Of a stretch of DNA of 64,000 bases, positions 46,597-54,176 are shown piece by piece (the first letter of the stretch is position 1; every line of letters starts with the position of its first letter). The notes below the pieces were generated by a model that searched no databases, was not told the DNA's origin, and worked only from the letters and a program-made list of their open reading frames with translations. Location of the stretch: positions 168,714 through 232,713 of the forward strand of contig JADKCV010000003.1 of assembly GCA_016718655.1 (NCBI GenBank). The letters run 5' to 3'. The stretch comes from Flavobacteriales bacterium. GTDB taxonomy: Bacteria; Bacteroidota; Bacteroidia; Flavobacteriales_F; PHOS-HE28. Position numbers and translations under genes: made by a program.

Positions 46597-47838
46597 ATGA
46601 ACGTCTACGCCTTCATCACGCCCATCGTCGTCCTGCTGCTGATCTTCGAGATCGTGTACAGTGCGATGGCCCGCAAGGAGGTGTACCGCTTCCAGGACAC
46701 GATCACCAACCTGGGCACGGGCATAGGCAACCAGTGCGTGAACCTGGCCGTGGCCTTCTTCGTGTACAAGTGGTACGGGTGGCTTTACCAGTTCGCGCCG
46801 TGGCAGGTACCCACCACCTGGTACACCATGCTGGGCCTGCTCATCATCTCCGACTTCGTGTTCTATTGGTTCCACCGCACGGGCCACCGCGTGAACGTGT
46901 TCTGGGCCGCCCACATGCCGCACCACAGCAGCGAGGAGATGAACCTTTCCGTGGGCATTCGGGCCAGCTTCACCCAGCGCATCTTCCAATTCCTGTTCTT
47001 CGATTGGGTGTTGGTGCTCATCGGCTTCTCGCCCGAGCAGGTCTATGCCGTCGCCGCGGTGCACCTGCTGCTGGCCTACTGGCACCACACGCGGCTCATC
47101 GGTCGGCTGGGTTGGGTGGAACGCATCTTCGTAACGCCCAGCCACCACCGCGTGCACCACGGGGTCAATCCGCAGTACATCGACAAGAACTACTCCGAAT
47201 TCCTGATCATCTGGGACAAGCTCTTCGGCAGCTACGAGGAGGAAGGCGAAGAGGTCTGCTACGGCATCACCCACCCGCCGCGCACCTGGGACCCCATCTT
47301 CATCAACTTCCAATATTGGCGGCAGTTGTGGAGTGATGCGTGGCACACGCGACGGTGGTGGGACAAGTTGCGCCTTTGGTTCATGCCCACGGGATGGCGC
47401 CCGCCCGACCTTATCGGGAGAGATGTCGTTATCCCCGATCGGATCGGCTACACCCTGCAGGAACAACAGAAGTTCCACAGCACCCCCTACCCCGGCATGA
47501 CCGGCTACCTGGTGGCACAGGTGATCCTTGGCTTGGCGTACATGTACCTCGCGATCAACATGGCCTGGCCGTTGAGCCCGGTGGACCGCGTCGCCCTTTC
47601 CTTCGGTCTGTTCGCCATGATCACCAGCTGGGGCGGTTTGTTACAGGCCCGGTCCTGGGCGCTTCCCCTGGAGTTGTTCCGACTGCTGTACATGGCCGGC
47701 AGCGCGGTGTTCGTGCTGCACCGCACCGGTCTTGCCCATTGGACCGGTTGGCTCACGGTCGTGGCCACCCTGGCGGCGGGGCTCAGCATGCTCTACGTAT
47801 CCTACCACGTCAAGCGGGCGGCCACTGCAGTGCGTTGA
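46597..47838 (+). CDS. Sterol desaturase/fatty acid hydroxylase superfamily membrane protein
   Basis: 413 residues. Di-iron membrane oxygenase with the His clusters in order: FHRTGH, HMPHH, HHTRL and SHHRVHH. Membrane segments flank them, and about 130 C-terminal residues add three or four more helices. The arrangement resembles alkylglycerol monooxygenase (TMEM195) and uncharacterised bacterial relatives more than classical sterol desaturases. Likely hydroxylates a lipid alkyl or acyl chain in the membrane; the substrate is unknown. A possible TATCTTGG box lies 13 nt upstream. It converges with cvpA. Confidence 0.9.
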   Translation: MNVYAFITPIVVLLLIFEIVYSAMARKEVYRFQDTITNLGTGIGNQCVNLAVAFFVYKWYGWLYQFAPWQVPTTWYTMLGLLIISDFVFYWFHRTGHRVNVFWAAHMPHHSSEEMNLSVGIRASFTQRIFQFLFFDWVLVLIGFSPEQVYAVAAVHLLLAYWHHTRLIGRLGWVERIFVTPSHHRVHHGVNPQYIDKNYSEFLIIWDKLFGSYEEEGEEVCYGITHPPRTWDPIFINFQYWRQLWSDAWHTRRWWDKLRLWFMPTGWRPPDLIGRDVVIPDRIGYTLQEQQKFHSTPYPGMTGYLVAQVILGLAYMYLAINMAWPLSPVDRVALSFGLFAMITSWGGLLQARSWALPLELFRLLYMAGSAVFVLHRTGLAHWTGWLTVVATLAAGLSMLYVSYHVKRAATAVR

Positions 47839-47844
47839 GCGCGT

Positions 47845-48384
47845 TCAGCGGGAGGACTCCTCCGCATCGAGCCGCTCCTCCACCTCCTGCTTCACTACTT
47901 CCACAGCATCCTTCACCCATTTCGTTTCCCCCAATGCAGGCACCACCAACGGGGCCAGTTGGCGGACCGGTCCGTACAACGCGGAGCCCGCACACCACTC
48001 CTTCGGTGGCATGGCCCCCTCGGTGTAGCCCACCAACAGGTTGAGGGCGATGCTGAGCGTGAAGACCGAACGCAGCACTCCGAAGACAACGCCCGCCAAT
48101 TTGTTGGGCAGCTCCAGCTGGGCCAGGTCGATCAACGTGGTCAAGAACCGGGCAAGCAGGTGTACCACCAGTATCACCACCAGGAACGTGGCCAAGAAGG
48201 CAAGGGCAGTGTTCGCCGCATCGATACCCAGCAATGTGGACACACGGTCGCTGAAATGAGCGGCCACCCAAATGCCCAGGACCAAGGCCACCAACGAGGC
48301 CAACTCGATGATGAACCCACGCCGGAAGCCCGTGAAGGCGGCCATGGCCAGGATCGCGAGGAGTATCCAGTCGAGGAGGTTCAT
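47845..48384 (-). CDS. cvpA: CvpA family membrane protein
   Basis: 179 residues from the ATG at 48384 (MNLLDWILLAILAMAAFTGF); the frame is open upstream but the extension is not hydrophobic or conserved. Four membrane helices typical of CvpA, with the family block GFRRGFIIELASLVALVLGI after the first helix and LAGVVFGVLRSVF before the last. CvpA is linked to colicin V production in E. coli and to envelope stress elsewhere; no firm biochemical role. Divergent from the next gene. Confidence 0.88.
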   Translation of the reverse strand: MNLLDWILLAILAMAAFTGFRRGFIIELASLVALVLGIWVAAHFSDRVSTLLGIDAANTALAFLATFLVVILVVHLLARFLTTLIDLAQLELPNKLAGVVFGVLRSVFTLSIALNLLVGYTEGAMPPKEWCAGSALYGPVRQLAPLVVPALGETKWVKDAVEVVKQEVEERLDAEESSR

Positions 48385-48458
48385 GCGCTCAGGGTGTCTG
48401 TGGTGCGGTGGTGAAGATGGCGAATGCCGGAAGAACGACCTTTGCGCCCCCGCGCCCA

Positions 48459-48821
48459 ATGGCTGCGGGCCCAACCACCACCCCTTCCATGGACCTGGCA
48501 TTCGAGAAACGATGGCGCGACCTGGTCAATGGCCTATCGAAGCGCTTCGACGCCGGCACGCTGGACCTCAATGCGATCCTGTTCCTGATCGGTGTTCAGG
48601 AATTGGGTCAACATGCCCGGGAATTCAAGAAGGATGAGAAGGTCGCGCTGATGCACATCGCCATCTGCGTGGTCCTGATGCCCTACGGCTACTACAAGGA
48701 ACTAGGTCGCGATGCGGACGGCTGGCCGCATTTCGAGCGGGTGAAGGACCTGCCCGCATTGGGGCCGGAGGAGCAGGAACGCTTGATGAAAGAAGCAGTA
48801 CTGGGCTACTTCGAGACCTGA
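48459..48821 (+). CDS. Conserved Bacteroidota protein of unknown function
   Basis: 110-120 residues, soluble, mainly helical: MDLAFEKRWRDLVNGLSKRF, DLNAILFLIGVQELGQ, FKKDEKVALMHIAICVVL, MPYGYYKELGRDADGWPHFE and a C-terminal helix. I recall similar proteins of this length near cvpA or pheS in Flavobacteria. Two starts are possible: ATG 48459 (close to a GACCTTTGC box at 48437-48445) and ATG 48489, which gives the usual family N-terminus. No function is known. Confidence 0.75.
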   Translation: MAAGPTTTPSMDLAFEKRWRDLVNGLSKRFDAGTLDLNAILFLIGVQELGQHAREFKKDEKVALMHIAICVVLMPYGYYKELGRDADGWPHFERVKDLPALGPEEQERLMKEAVLGYFET

Positions 48822-48827
48822 GTGGTT

Positions 48828-49220
48828 CTACTCGATCGGCTCGAGCACCACGATCTCCTCGCTGGTCTCCTCTTCCACGATCTTGATGATCCCCTCGCCC
48901 AAGAGGGTGTCCTTGGTGGCAAGGATATCAAGTACGGCAAAGCCACTCTGGCCTTGTTCGTAGAAGTCGCTGTAATCGAATGTGGCCGCACCGTCGGAGT
49001 CTGTCACTGTCTCTTGGTCCAATCGGTTGGGATCACCAAGAGGAAAGGTGGGATCGGCGAAGAGCTTGACGGTGGCGCCCTGAACCGGGCGGCCCTCAGC
49101 ATCCACCACCTTCACCACGCCGACCGTGGGTTCCTCATCGTTGCAAGACGTAGCGAATGGCAACACGAGGGCCACCACGAGAGCGTTGGTAAGAACGCGG
49201 GGGAACGTGGGAGTGCGCAT
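48828..49220 (-). CDS. Small lipoprotein with a carboxypeptidase-regulatory-like beta domain
   Basis: 130 residues. The signal peptide ends in a lipobox (FATSC), then an acidic linker. Residues about 32-110 follow the pattern of a transthyretin/carboxypeptidase-regulatory fold (VVKVVDAEGRPVQGATVKLF, then VTDSDGAATFDYSDF). The C-terminus is strongly acidic (VEEETSEEIVVLEPIE). Function is unknown; such domains often serve as structural or cargo-facing modules in surface lipoproteins. It converges with the preceding gene and diverges from the cyclophilin. Confidence 0.75.
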   Translation of the reverse strand: MRTPTFPRVLTNALVVALVLPFATSCNDEEPTVGVVKVVDAEGRPVQGATVKLFADPTFPLGDPNRLDQETVTDSDGAATFDYSDFYEQGQSGFAVLDILATKDTLLGEGIIKIVEEETSEEIVVLEPIE

Positions 49221-49225
49221 TGGGT

Positions 49226-49233
49226 TACTTTTG
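49226..49233 (+). promoter_or_regulatory. -7 promoter box of the cyclophilin-pheS unit (TACTTTTG)
   Basis: Exact TAnnTTTG match, 30 nt before the ATG at 49264. No TTG is seen at the -33 distance. Confidence 0.5.
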
Positions 49234-49263
49234 GAGGCCCTGTTCTAGCTGGGCGGTGTAAGG

Positions 49264-49986
49264 ATGTCAAAAGTAATGAACTGTACGAAGCCCGGGCAAC
49301 GCTTTCTGGCCATGGCGTTCGCCATGCTGTGTACCTTGATCACGATCCTACCGGCAAAGGCGCAACGACCCACATCGCTCGATCGACCGCTGGTGGAGAT
49401 CCGGACCACGCTCGGCACCTTGGTGGTCGCGCTGTACAACGAGACACCCCAGCACCGGGACAATTTCCTGAAGCTGGTCCGTGACGGGGCGTATGACAGC
49501 CTCCTGTTCCACCGGATCATCCCAACGCTCATGGTGCAAGGCGGGGACCCGGACAGTCGGCGTTCCGGGATCGATGCAGCCCTCGGCAATGGCGGCCCTG
49601 GTTACTCGCTTCCTCCTGAGATCGTCCCAGGCCTATTCCACAAGAAGGGTGCGCTCGCGGCAGCGCCCCTCTCCGACCCGGCGAACCCAGCGGGTCGTTC
49701 CAACGGAAGCCAATTCTACATCGTACATGGAAAGACCTTCCAACCCAAGGAATTGGACCTCTTGGCGCAGCGCAACGCCCGCCTGGGCACTCCGGTCAAC
49801 TATACCCCCGACCAACGTGAGGCCTACGCCAGAGAGGGTGGCGCTCCCCATTTGGATGGTGGTTACACCGTGTTCGGTGAGGTGGTGGAAGGACTTGATG
49901 TCCTCGACGCACTGGCCGACCAACCCTGCGACGCCCGCGACCGACCCTTGCATGACCTTCGGATGTTCATGCGTGTGTTGCCATGA
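49264..49986 (+). CDS. Exported cyclophilin-type peptidyl-prolyl isomerase
   Basis: 240 residues with an N-terminal signal peptide (LAMAFAMLCTLITILPAKAQ), so it should act in the periplasm on folding proteins. Cyclophilin motifs: LVEIRTTLGTLVVALYNETP, FHRIIPTLMVQGGDP, NPAGRSNGSQFYIVHGKTF, and the C-terminal GGYTVFGEVVEGLDVLDAL. An insert of about 30 residues (after LDLLAQ) is commonly seen in Bacteroidota members. Its stop overlaps the pheS start by ATGA, implying coupled translation. Confidence 0.93.
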   Translation: MSKVMNCTKPGQRFLAMAFAMLCTLITILPAKAQRPTSLDRPLVEIRTTLGTLVVALYNETPQHRDNFLKLVRDGAYDSLLFHRIIPTLMVQGGDPDSRRSGIDAALGNGGPGYSLPPEIVPGLFHKKGALAAAPLSDPANPAGRSNGSQFYIVHGKTFQPKELDLLAQRNARLGTPVNYTPDQREAYAREGGAPHLDGGYTVFGEVVEGLDVLDALADQPCDARDRPLHDLRMFMRVLP

Positions 49987-51017
49987 GCCTACTGGACCGG
50001 ATCACGGCCCTGGAGGCCGAACTGAACGCCGCCACTGCGCGGACCGCCGACGAAGTGGAGCAATTCCGCGTGGCCATGCTGGGCCGTAACGGACGTGTCA
50101 CCGCTCTGTTCGACGATTTCAAGCAAGTGGCCGCCGAGGAGAAACGCGCTCTTGGCCAACGCATGAACGTGCTCAAGCAGCAGGCCCAACAACGGCTGGA
50201 TGAGCTCAAGGGGGCGTTGAGCCAGGAAACAACGAGCACCGGTCCGGTCTTGGACCTTAGCGCTCCGGCCCGAACGGGACACACCGGCAGCCTGCACCCC
50301 ATCACGATCGTACGCCAGCGCATCGTGGACATCTTCGCACGCATGGGCTTCACGGTAAGCCAAGGGCCCGAGGTGGAGGACGATCGCCACAACTTCAGCG
50401 CGCTCAACTTCCCTCCCGACCACCCGGCGCGCGACATGCAGGACACCTTCTTCGTGAAGGGCGGGGACCTGGCCTTGCGCACACATACCAGCAGCGTGCA
50501 AGTACGCGTGATGGAAGGCCAGCGGCCACCCATCCGCACCATCTCCCCGGGCCGTGTTTACCGCAACGAGGCCATCAGCGCACGCGCCCACTGCATGTTC
50601 CACCAAGTGGAGGCCCTTTACGTGGACAAGAATGTGAGCTTCGCGGACCTCAAGGGCACCTTGGACCACTTCACCAAGAGCCTCTTCGGGGCCGAGGTGC
50701 GGATCCGCATGCGACCCAGCTATTTCCCCTTCACCGAACCCAGTGCCGAGGTGGACATGAGCTGCACGGTGTGTGGTGGCAGTGGCTGCAACCTGTGCAA
50801 GCACAGCGGGTGGGTGGAGATCATGGGCTGTGGCATGGTGGATCCAGCGGTATTGGCCAATTGCGACATCAACCCCGAGGAATACAGCGGGTTCGCATTG
50901 GGCATGGGCGTGGAACGGATCACCCAGCTCATCTACCGCGTTCCCGACCTACGCATGTACTGGGAGAACGACGTGCGTTTCCTGGACCAGTTCACCGCGG
51001 CCACGTTCCGCAGCTAG
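49983..51017 (+). CDS. pheS: Phenylalanyl-tRNA synthetase alpha subunit
   Basis: 344 residues. N-terminal coiled coil (about 1-90) that contacts tRNA, then class II catalytic motifs: motif 1 region IFARMGFTVSQGPEVEDD, motif 2 GRVYRNEAISARAHCMFHQV, motif 3 GFALGMGVERITQL. A four-Cys block CTVCGGSGCNLC, present in many bacterial PheS, is intact. The start overlaps the cyclophilin stop by 4 nt. pheT is not in the window. Confidence 0.97.
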   Translation: MSLLDRITALEAELNAATARTADEVEQFRVAMLGRNGRVTALFDDFKQVAAEEKRALGQRMNVLKQQAQQRLDELKGALSQETTSTGPVLDLSAPARTGHTGSLHPITIVRQRIVDIFARMGFTVSQGPEVEDDRHNFSALNFPPDHPARDMQDTFFVKGGDLALRTHTSSVQVRVMEGQRPPIRTISPGRVYRNEAISARAHCMFHQVEALYVDKNVSFADLKGTLDHFTKSLFGAEVRIRMRPSYFPFTEPSAEVDMSCTVCGGSGCNLCKHSGWVEIMGCGMVDPAVLANCDINPEEYSGFALGMGVERITQLIYRVPDLRMYWENDVRFLDQFTAATFRS

Positions 51018-51024
51018 GTCGCCG

Positions 51025-52296
51025 ATGGCCAACGTGCTCCACACGGAGGTCTGCGTGCTGGGCGGAGGTCCGGGCGGAAGCACCACCGCCTTGCAATTGG
51101 CCAAGCGCGGCATACCGGCCATACTGCTCGAGAAGAGCACGTTCCCTAGGGACAAGGTCTGTGGTGATGCACTCAGTGGCAAGGTGATGCGCACCTTGGA
51201 GCGCCTCGATCCCGAGCTATGCGCAGAGGTGAAGCGCGATGCACGAGGCATGCCCAGTTGGGGTGTCACCTTCGTGGCCCCGAGTGGTCGATCATTGCGG
51301 GTGCCGTTCTCCCGCGAAACAGGATTGGGCGAGGCACCGGGGGTCATCCTGCCTCGTCTTCATTTCGACGAGCACCTGTTCCGGCGCGCGTGCACGGCCA
51401 CAGGCATCCTCGTGATCCAGGGCACCACAGCGAAGACCTTCACGCGCACGGCCAACGGTTGGACCATCGGCACCACCACGGCAACGGGCTCGGGCGCATC
51501 CATTTCATGCAGGATCATCATCGATGCCAGTGGCGCCAACTCCGGCTTCGCACGACAAGTGGGCGGCTTGCACCTGGAACCACGGCATCACGCGGCAGGC
51601 GTGCGAGCGTATTACAGCGGGGTGAAGGGCCTGGACCCACAGGGTTTCATCGAACTCCTCTTCCTGAAGGACCTGTTACCGGGTTACCTGTGGGTGTTCC
51701 CCTTGCCCGACGGGCGTGCGAACGTGGGTCTGGGCTTGCGCAGCGATGTGGTGAAGCGCCGCCACGTGGACCTGAAGGCCTTGTTGATCCGACTGTTGGC
51801 CGAACATCCCCAATTGAAGGACCGCTTCGCAGGGGCAACGTTGGAGGGCGGTGTGCAGGGCATGGGCTTGCCCCTTGCCAGCAAGCGTAGGCGGTTGAGT
51901 GGCGATGGCTACTTCTTGGTAGGCGATGCCGGCCACCTGATCGACCCCTTCACCGGCGAAGGCATCAGCCATGCGATGATCAGCGGCGTGCACGCCGCGG
52001 ATGTGGCGGCGGACCTGTTGGCGCGCGGTACGGGCGATGCGGGTGATGCGGGTGATGCGAAACAGTACGATGCGCGCGTTTGGCGAAGACTGGGCCAGGA
52101 GTTGGCCATCAGCACGCGTTTGCAGCAGCTCGCCAACCAAGCGTGGCTCTTCGACTTCGTGGTGGATCGCGCCAACTCCAACCCTGCGCTGGCCGACACC
52201 ATCAGCAGCATGTTCACCGACCTCGACCTGCGGGAACGCTTGAAGAAGCCGGGGTTCTATTGGGACCTGGTGACTGGGAACAAGCTCAAGGCTTGA
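51025..52296 (+). CDS. FAD-dependent oxidoreductase, geranylgeranyl reductase family
   Basis: 423 residues from the ATG at 51025, 7 nt after the pheS stop. Rossmann FAD motif LGGGPGGSTTALQLAKRG at residues 11-28, then KSTFPRDKVCGDALS typical of the family, the internal LWVFPLPDGRANVGLG, and the second FAD motif YFLVGDAGHLIDPFTGEG. Members reduce prenyl chains or hydroxylate aromatic or polyprenyl substrates. The substrate here is not known; saturating menaquinone or carotenoid-type prenyls are options. An in-frame GDAGDAGDA repeat near residue 338 is a local tract, not a frameshift. The last 11 nt overlap the end of the next, convergent gene. Confidence 0.88.
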   Translation: MANVLHTEVCVLGGGPGGSTTALQLAKRGIPAILLEKSTFPRDKVCGDALSGKVMRTLERLDPELCAEVKRDARGMPSWGVTFVAPSGRSLRVPFSRETGLGEAPGVILPRLHFDEHLFRRACTATGILVIQGTTAKTFTRTANGWTIGTTTATGSGASISCRIIIDASGANSGFARQVGGLHLEPRHHAAGVRAYYSGVKGLDPQGFIELLFLKDLLPGYLWVFPLPDGRANVGLGLRSDVVKRRHVDLKALLIRLLAEHPQLKDRFAGATLEGGVQGMGLPLASKRRRLSGDGYFLVGDAGHLIDPFTGEGISHAMISGVHAADVAADLLARGTGDAGDAGDAKQYDARVWRRLGQELAISTRLQQLANQAWLFDFVVDRANSNPALADTISSMFTDLDLRERLKKPGFYWDLVTGNKLKA

Positions 52297-53974
52297 CGAA
52301 CCGTATAACGCTGCGTTGCTCGCCGCTACGGGCCTCCAGGACGTACTGCCCGGGCCTGAGCCCAGTGGTATTCCAAGTGGTACGCGTAGTGCCAGCGTCC
52401 AATGCCTGGGTTTGTTCGCGCACCAAGCGCCCCATGGAATCCACCACACGGACCTGAACCTCGGCGGGGTTGCGCAAGGCCAGTTCCATCACCAATCGGT
52501 CTTCCACCGGGTTGCCGATCACGCGTGCCAACGCAGTGCCTTCGGCAGGCAGTTCCACCACACGCACCTTGGCGCGGTCCTCGGCACTAAGGCCGCTGAT
52601 ATCCAGCGTGCCGCCATCCAAGGTCACCACCAGTTGCATACGCGCCCCGATGCTGAAGGCGTTATGCAACTTGGCGCCCGGGGCGAAGTTCAATCGCGCA
52701 CCCGGTCCCAGTGTCACATGGAGGTCCTGCGCCTCCGTGGCGCCCGGCGGTTCCTTCATGATCAACATGCCGTGCATGTCCAAGGTGCCCCCCGGAGCGA
52801 TGTCCAGCTTCGCCTCGCTGCTCATCAGGAGCATGCCCCGTCCGTTCCAGCCGTATTGGAAGGTGCTTCCGGAAGCCACGCTGAGCGTACTTCCACTCTG
52901 GAACTGGAAGCAGGCCTGACGGGAGGCCATATCCACATGCCCCGAGCGGTACTCGAAGGTGGAGGCATCCGGCCAAAGCACTTCAACGAACTCCCAACCC
53001 ATGCAGAGGTCGGCACCTTGGTTGATCACCGTGAGCGGATGACGTAGCGTATCACTGCCCTGCACCAGAGCGCCTCGCAACTGGGTATGGGGCTGGAAGT
53101 TGAAGCCCGAATACTCACCCAACGTGACAGTGATCGGGGTTGGCTCGGGCACATTCGGCTCTGGAGTGAAGTCGAGGTAACCCATGTTGGTAGCACTGGG
53201 GTAGGACGCACCCGGATGCATCACCAGGTAGTTGAGCCAGGAAAATGACCAGAATTCATAACTGAACGGGCCGGTGCGGTATGCAGGAAGCACATCCTCG
53301 GTCAAGCGGACGAGCGTACCCCACTGCTCCATGTCCTGCACCTCTGAACCGAAGGACTCGATATACGTACCGGGTTGCGACTCGGCCAGCTTCATGCTCA
53401 CGATGAACTCCCGCAGTTCGTTCTGCTCGAACTTCTCGGTGGGCACACAAAGTGTGAACGGATAGGGTCCGAACTCCTGATCGTCGTAGACAGCGTCGTA
53501 CCAGCGTAGGTCGGTTCCCGGACCATCCTCGGAAGGAATGCGCACGGCAGCGAACAGCCCAGTGCACGGGCCGCCAGGACATGTACCGCTATCGAATCCG
53601 AACGGTCCATAAGCCGAGAAGCCGAAGCTGTACTGGTTGTTGGTGCCCAGCGGCAGGACGTTATCATCATCGTATCGCGCACGCAGGAACACAGGTTTTC
53701 CGGGCGCGATCTGATCGACCAGGATACTCGGGTATGGATACGTACCCCACAAGCGCCAGAGGTCGAAGCAACGCGTGGTATCCCGCGGACCGTACCAGGC
53801 ATCGTCAGTGGTCTGGTAGGCTTCCCAACCTTGGTATCCCCGGATCAGGATGCTGGTGTCCTGGGGACATGGCATCGTCACCGTGTCCTGAGGCGCAAAG
53901 CCGGGTAGCTGCACCTGTGCGGGCGACAGGTGCGAAAGGAAGAGAGCAGCGAGAACCGTGTAACGTCGAACCAT
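52286..53974 (-). CDS. T9SS type A secreted protein, unknown catalytic function
   Basis: 562 residues. Signal peptide (VRRYTVLAALFLSHLSPAQ). The N-terminal half (to about 300) is unassigned and rich in aromatic residues (TRCFDLWRLWGTYPYPSIL). The middle (about 330-470) reads like a short beta-helix of repeats (MLLMSSEAKLDIAPGGTLDM, LGPGARLNFAPGAKL). The C-terminal roughly 75 residues form a T9SS type A sorting domain (NPVEDRLVMELALRNPAEVQ, then GLRPGQYVLEARSGEQ). It is therefore exported to or beyond the outer membrane. A TACCTTCG box lies about 56 nt upstream at 54030-54037. Confidence 0.85.
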   Translation of the reverse strand: MVRRYTVLAALFLSHLSPAQVQLPGFAPQDTVTMPCPQDTSILIRGYQGWEAYQTTDDAWYGPRDTTRCFDLWRLWGTYPYPSILVDQIAPGKPVFLRARYDDDNVLPLGTNNQYSFGFSAYGPFGFDSGTCPGGPCTGLFAAVRIPSEDGPGTDLRWYDAVYDDQEFGPYPFTLCVPTEKFEQNELREFIVSMKLAESQPGTYIESFGSEVQDMEQWGTLVRLTEDVLPAYRTGPFSYEFWSFSWLNYLVMHPGASYPSATNMGYLDFTPEPNVPEPTPITVTLGEYSGFNFQPHTQLRGALVQGSDTLRHPLTVINQGADLCMGWEFVEVLWPDASTFEYRSGHVDMASRQACFQFQSGSTLSVASGSTFQYGWNGRGMLLMSSEAKLDIAPGGTLDMHGMLIMKEPPGATEAQDLHVTLGPGARLNFAPGAKLHNAFSIGARMQLVVTLDGGTLDISGLSAEDRAKVRVVELPAEGTALARVIGNPVEDRLVMELALRNPAEVQVRVVDSMGRLVREQTQALDAGTTRTTWNTTGLRPGQYVLEARSGEQRSVIRFVKP

Positions 53975-54029
53975 GGAGCGCAGTGTTGATCAAGAGACGT
54001 CCGGCAGGGGGTTTTTCGCTGCCCCATAC

Positions 54030-54037
54030 CGAAGGTA
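54030..54037 (-). promoter_or_regulatory. -7 promoter box of the T9SS type A gene (TACCTTCG)
   Basis: Minus-strand TAnnTTCG, 55 nt upstream of the ATG at 53974. Confidence 0.35.
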
Positions 54038-54127
54038 CACCAGCGCGGCGACCCCGACGTCGGGCTCAACTACGGCATGTAGACCATGGCCCATGAGGCA
54101 CCAGGCACTACCCTGAGCCGTGATGTT

Positions 54128-54157
54128 TTGGAACACCGGGATCCACGCCTACATTCG
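54128..54157 (+). promoter_or_regulatory. -33/-7 promoter (TTG-N19-TACATTCG)
   Basis: TTG at 54128-54130, 19-nt spacer, TACATTCG at 54150-54157. The ATG of the propeller gene follows at 54177, giving a leader of about 15 nt. Confidence 0.55.
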
Positions 54158-54176
54158 TTATGCGACACCCTAAGCC

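Noticed and set aside
52020..52065. GGGTGATGC repeat inside the flavoprotein gene as a phase-variable tract
   Set aside because: The unit is 9 nt, so copy changes stay in frame and only add GDA triplets.
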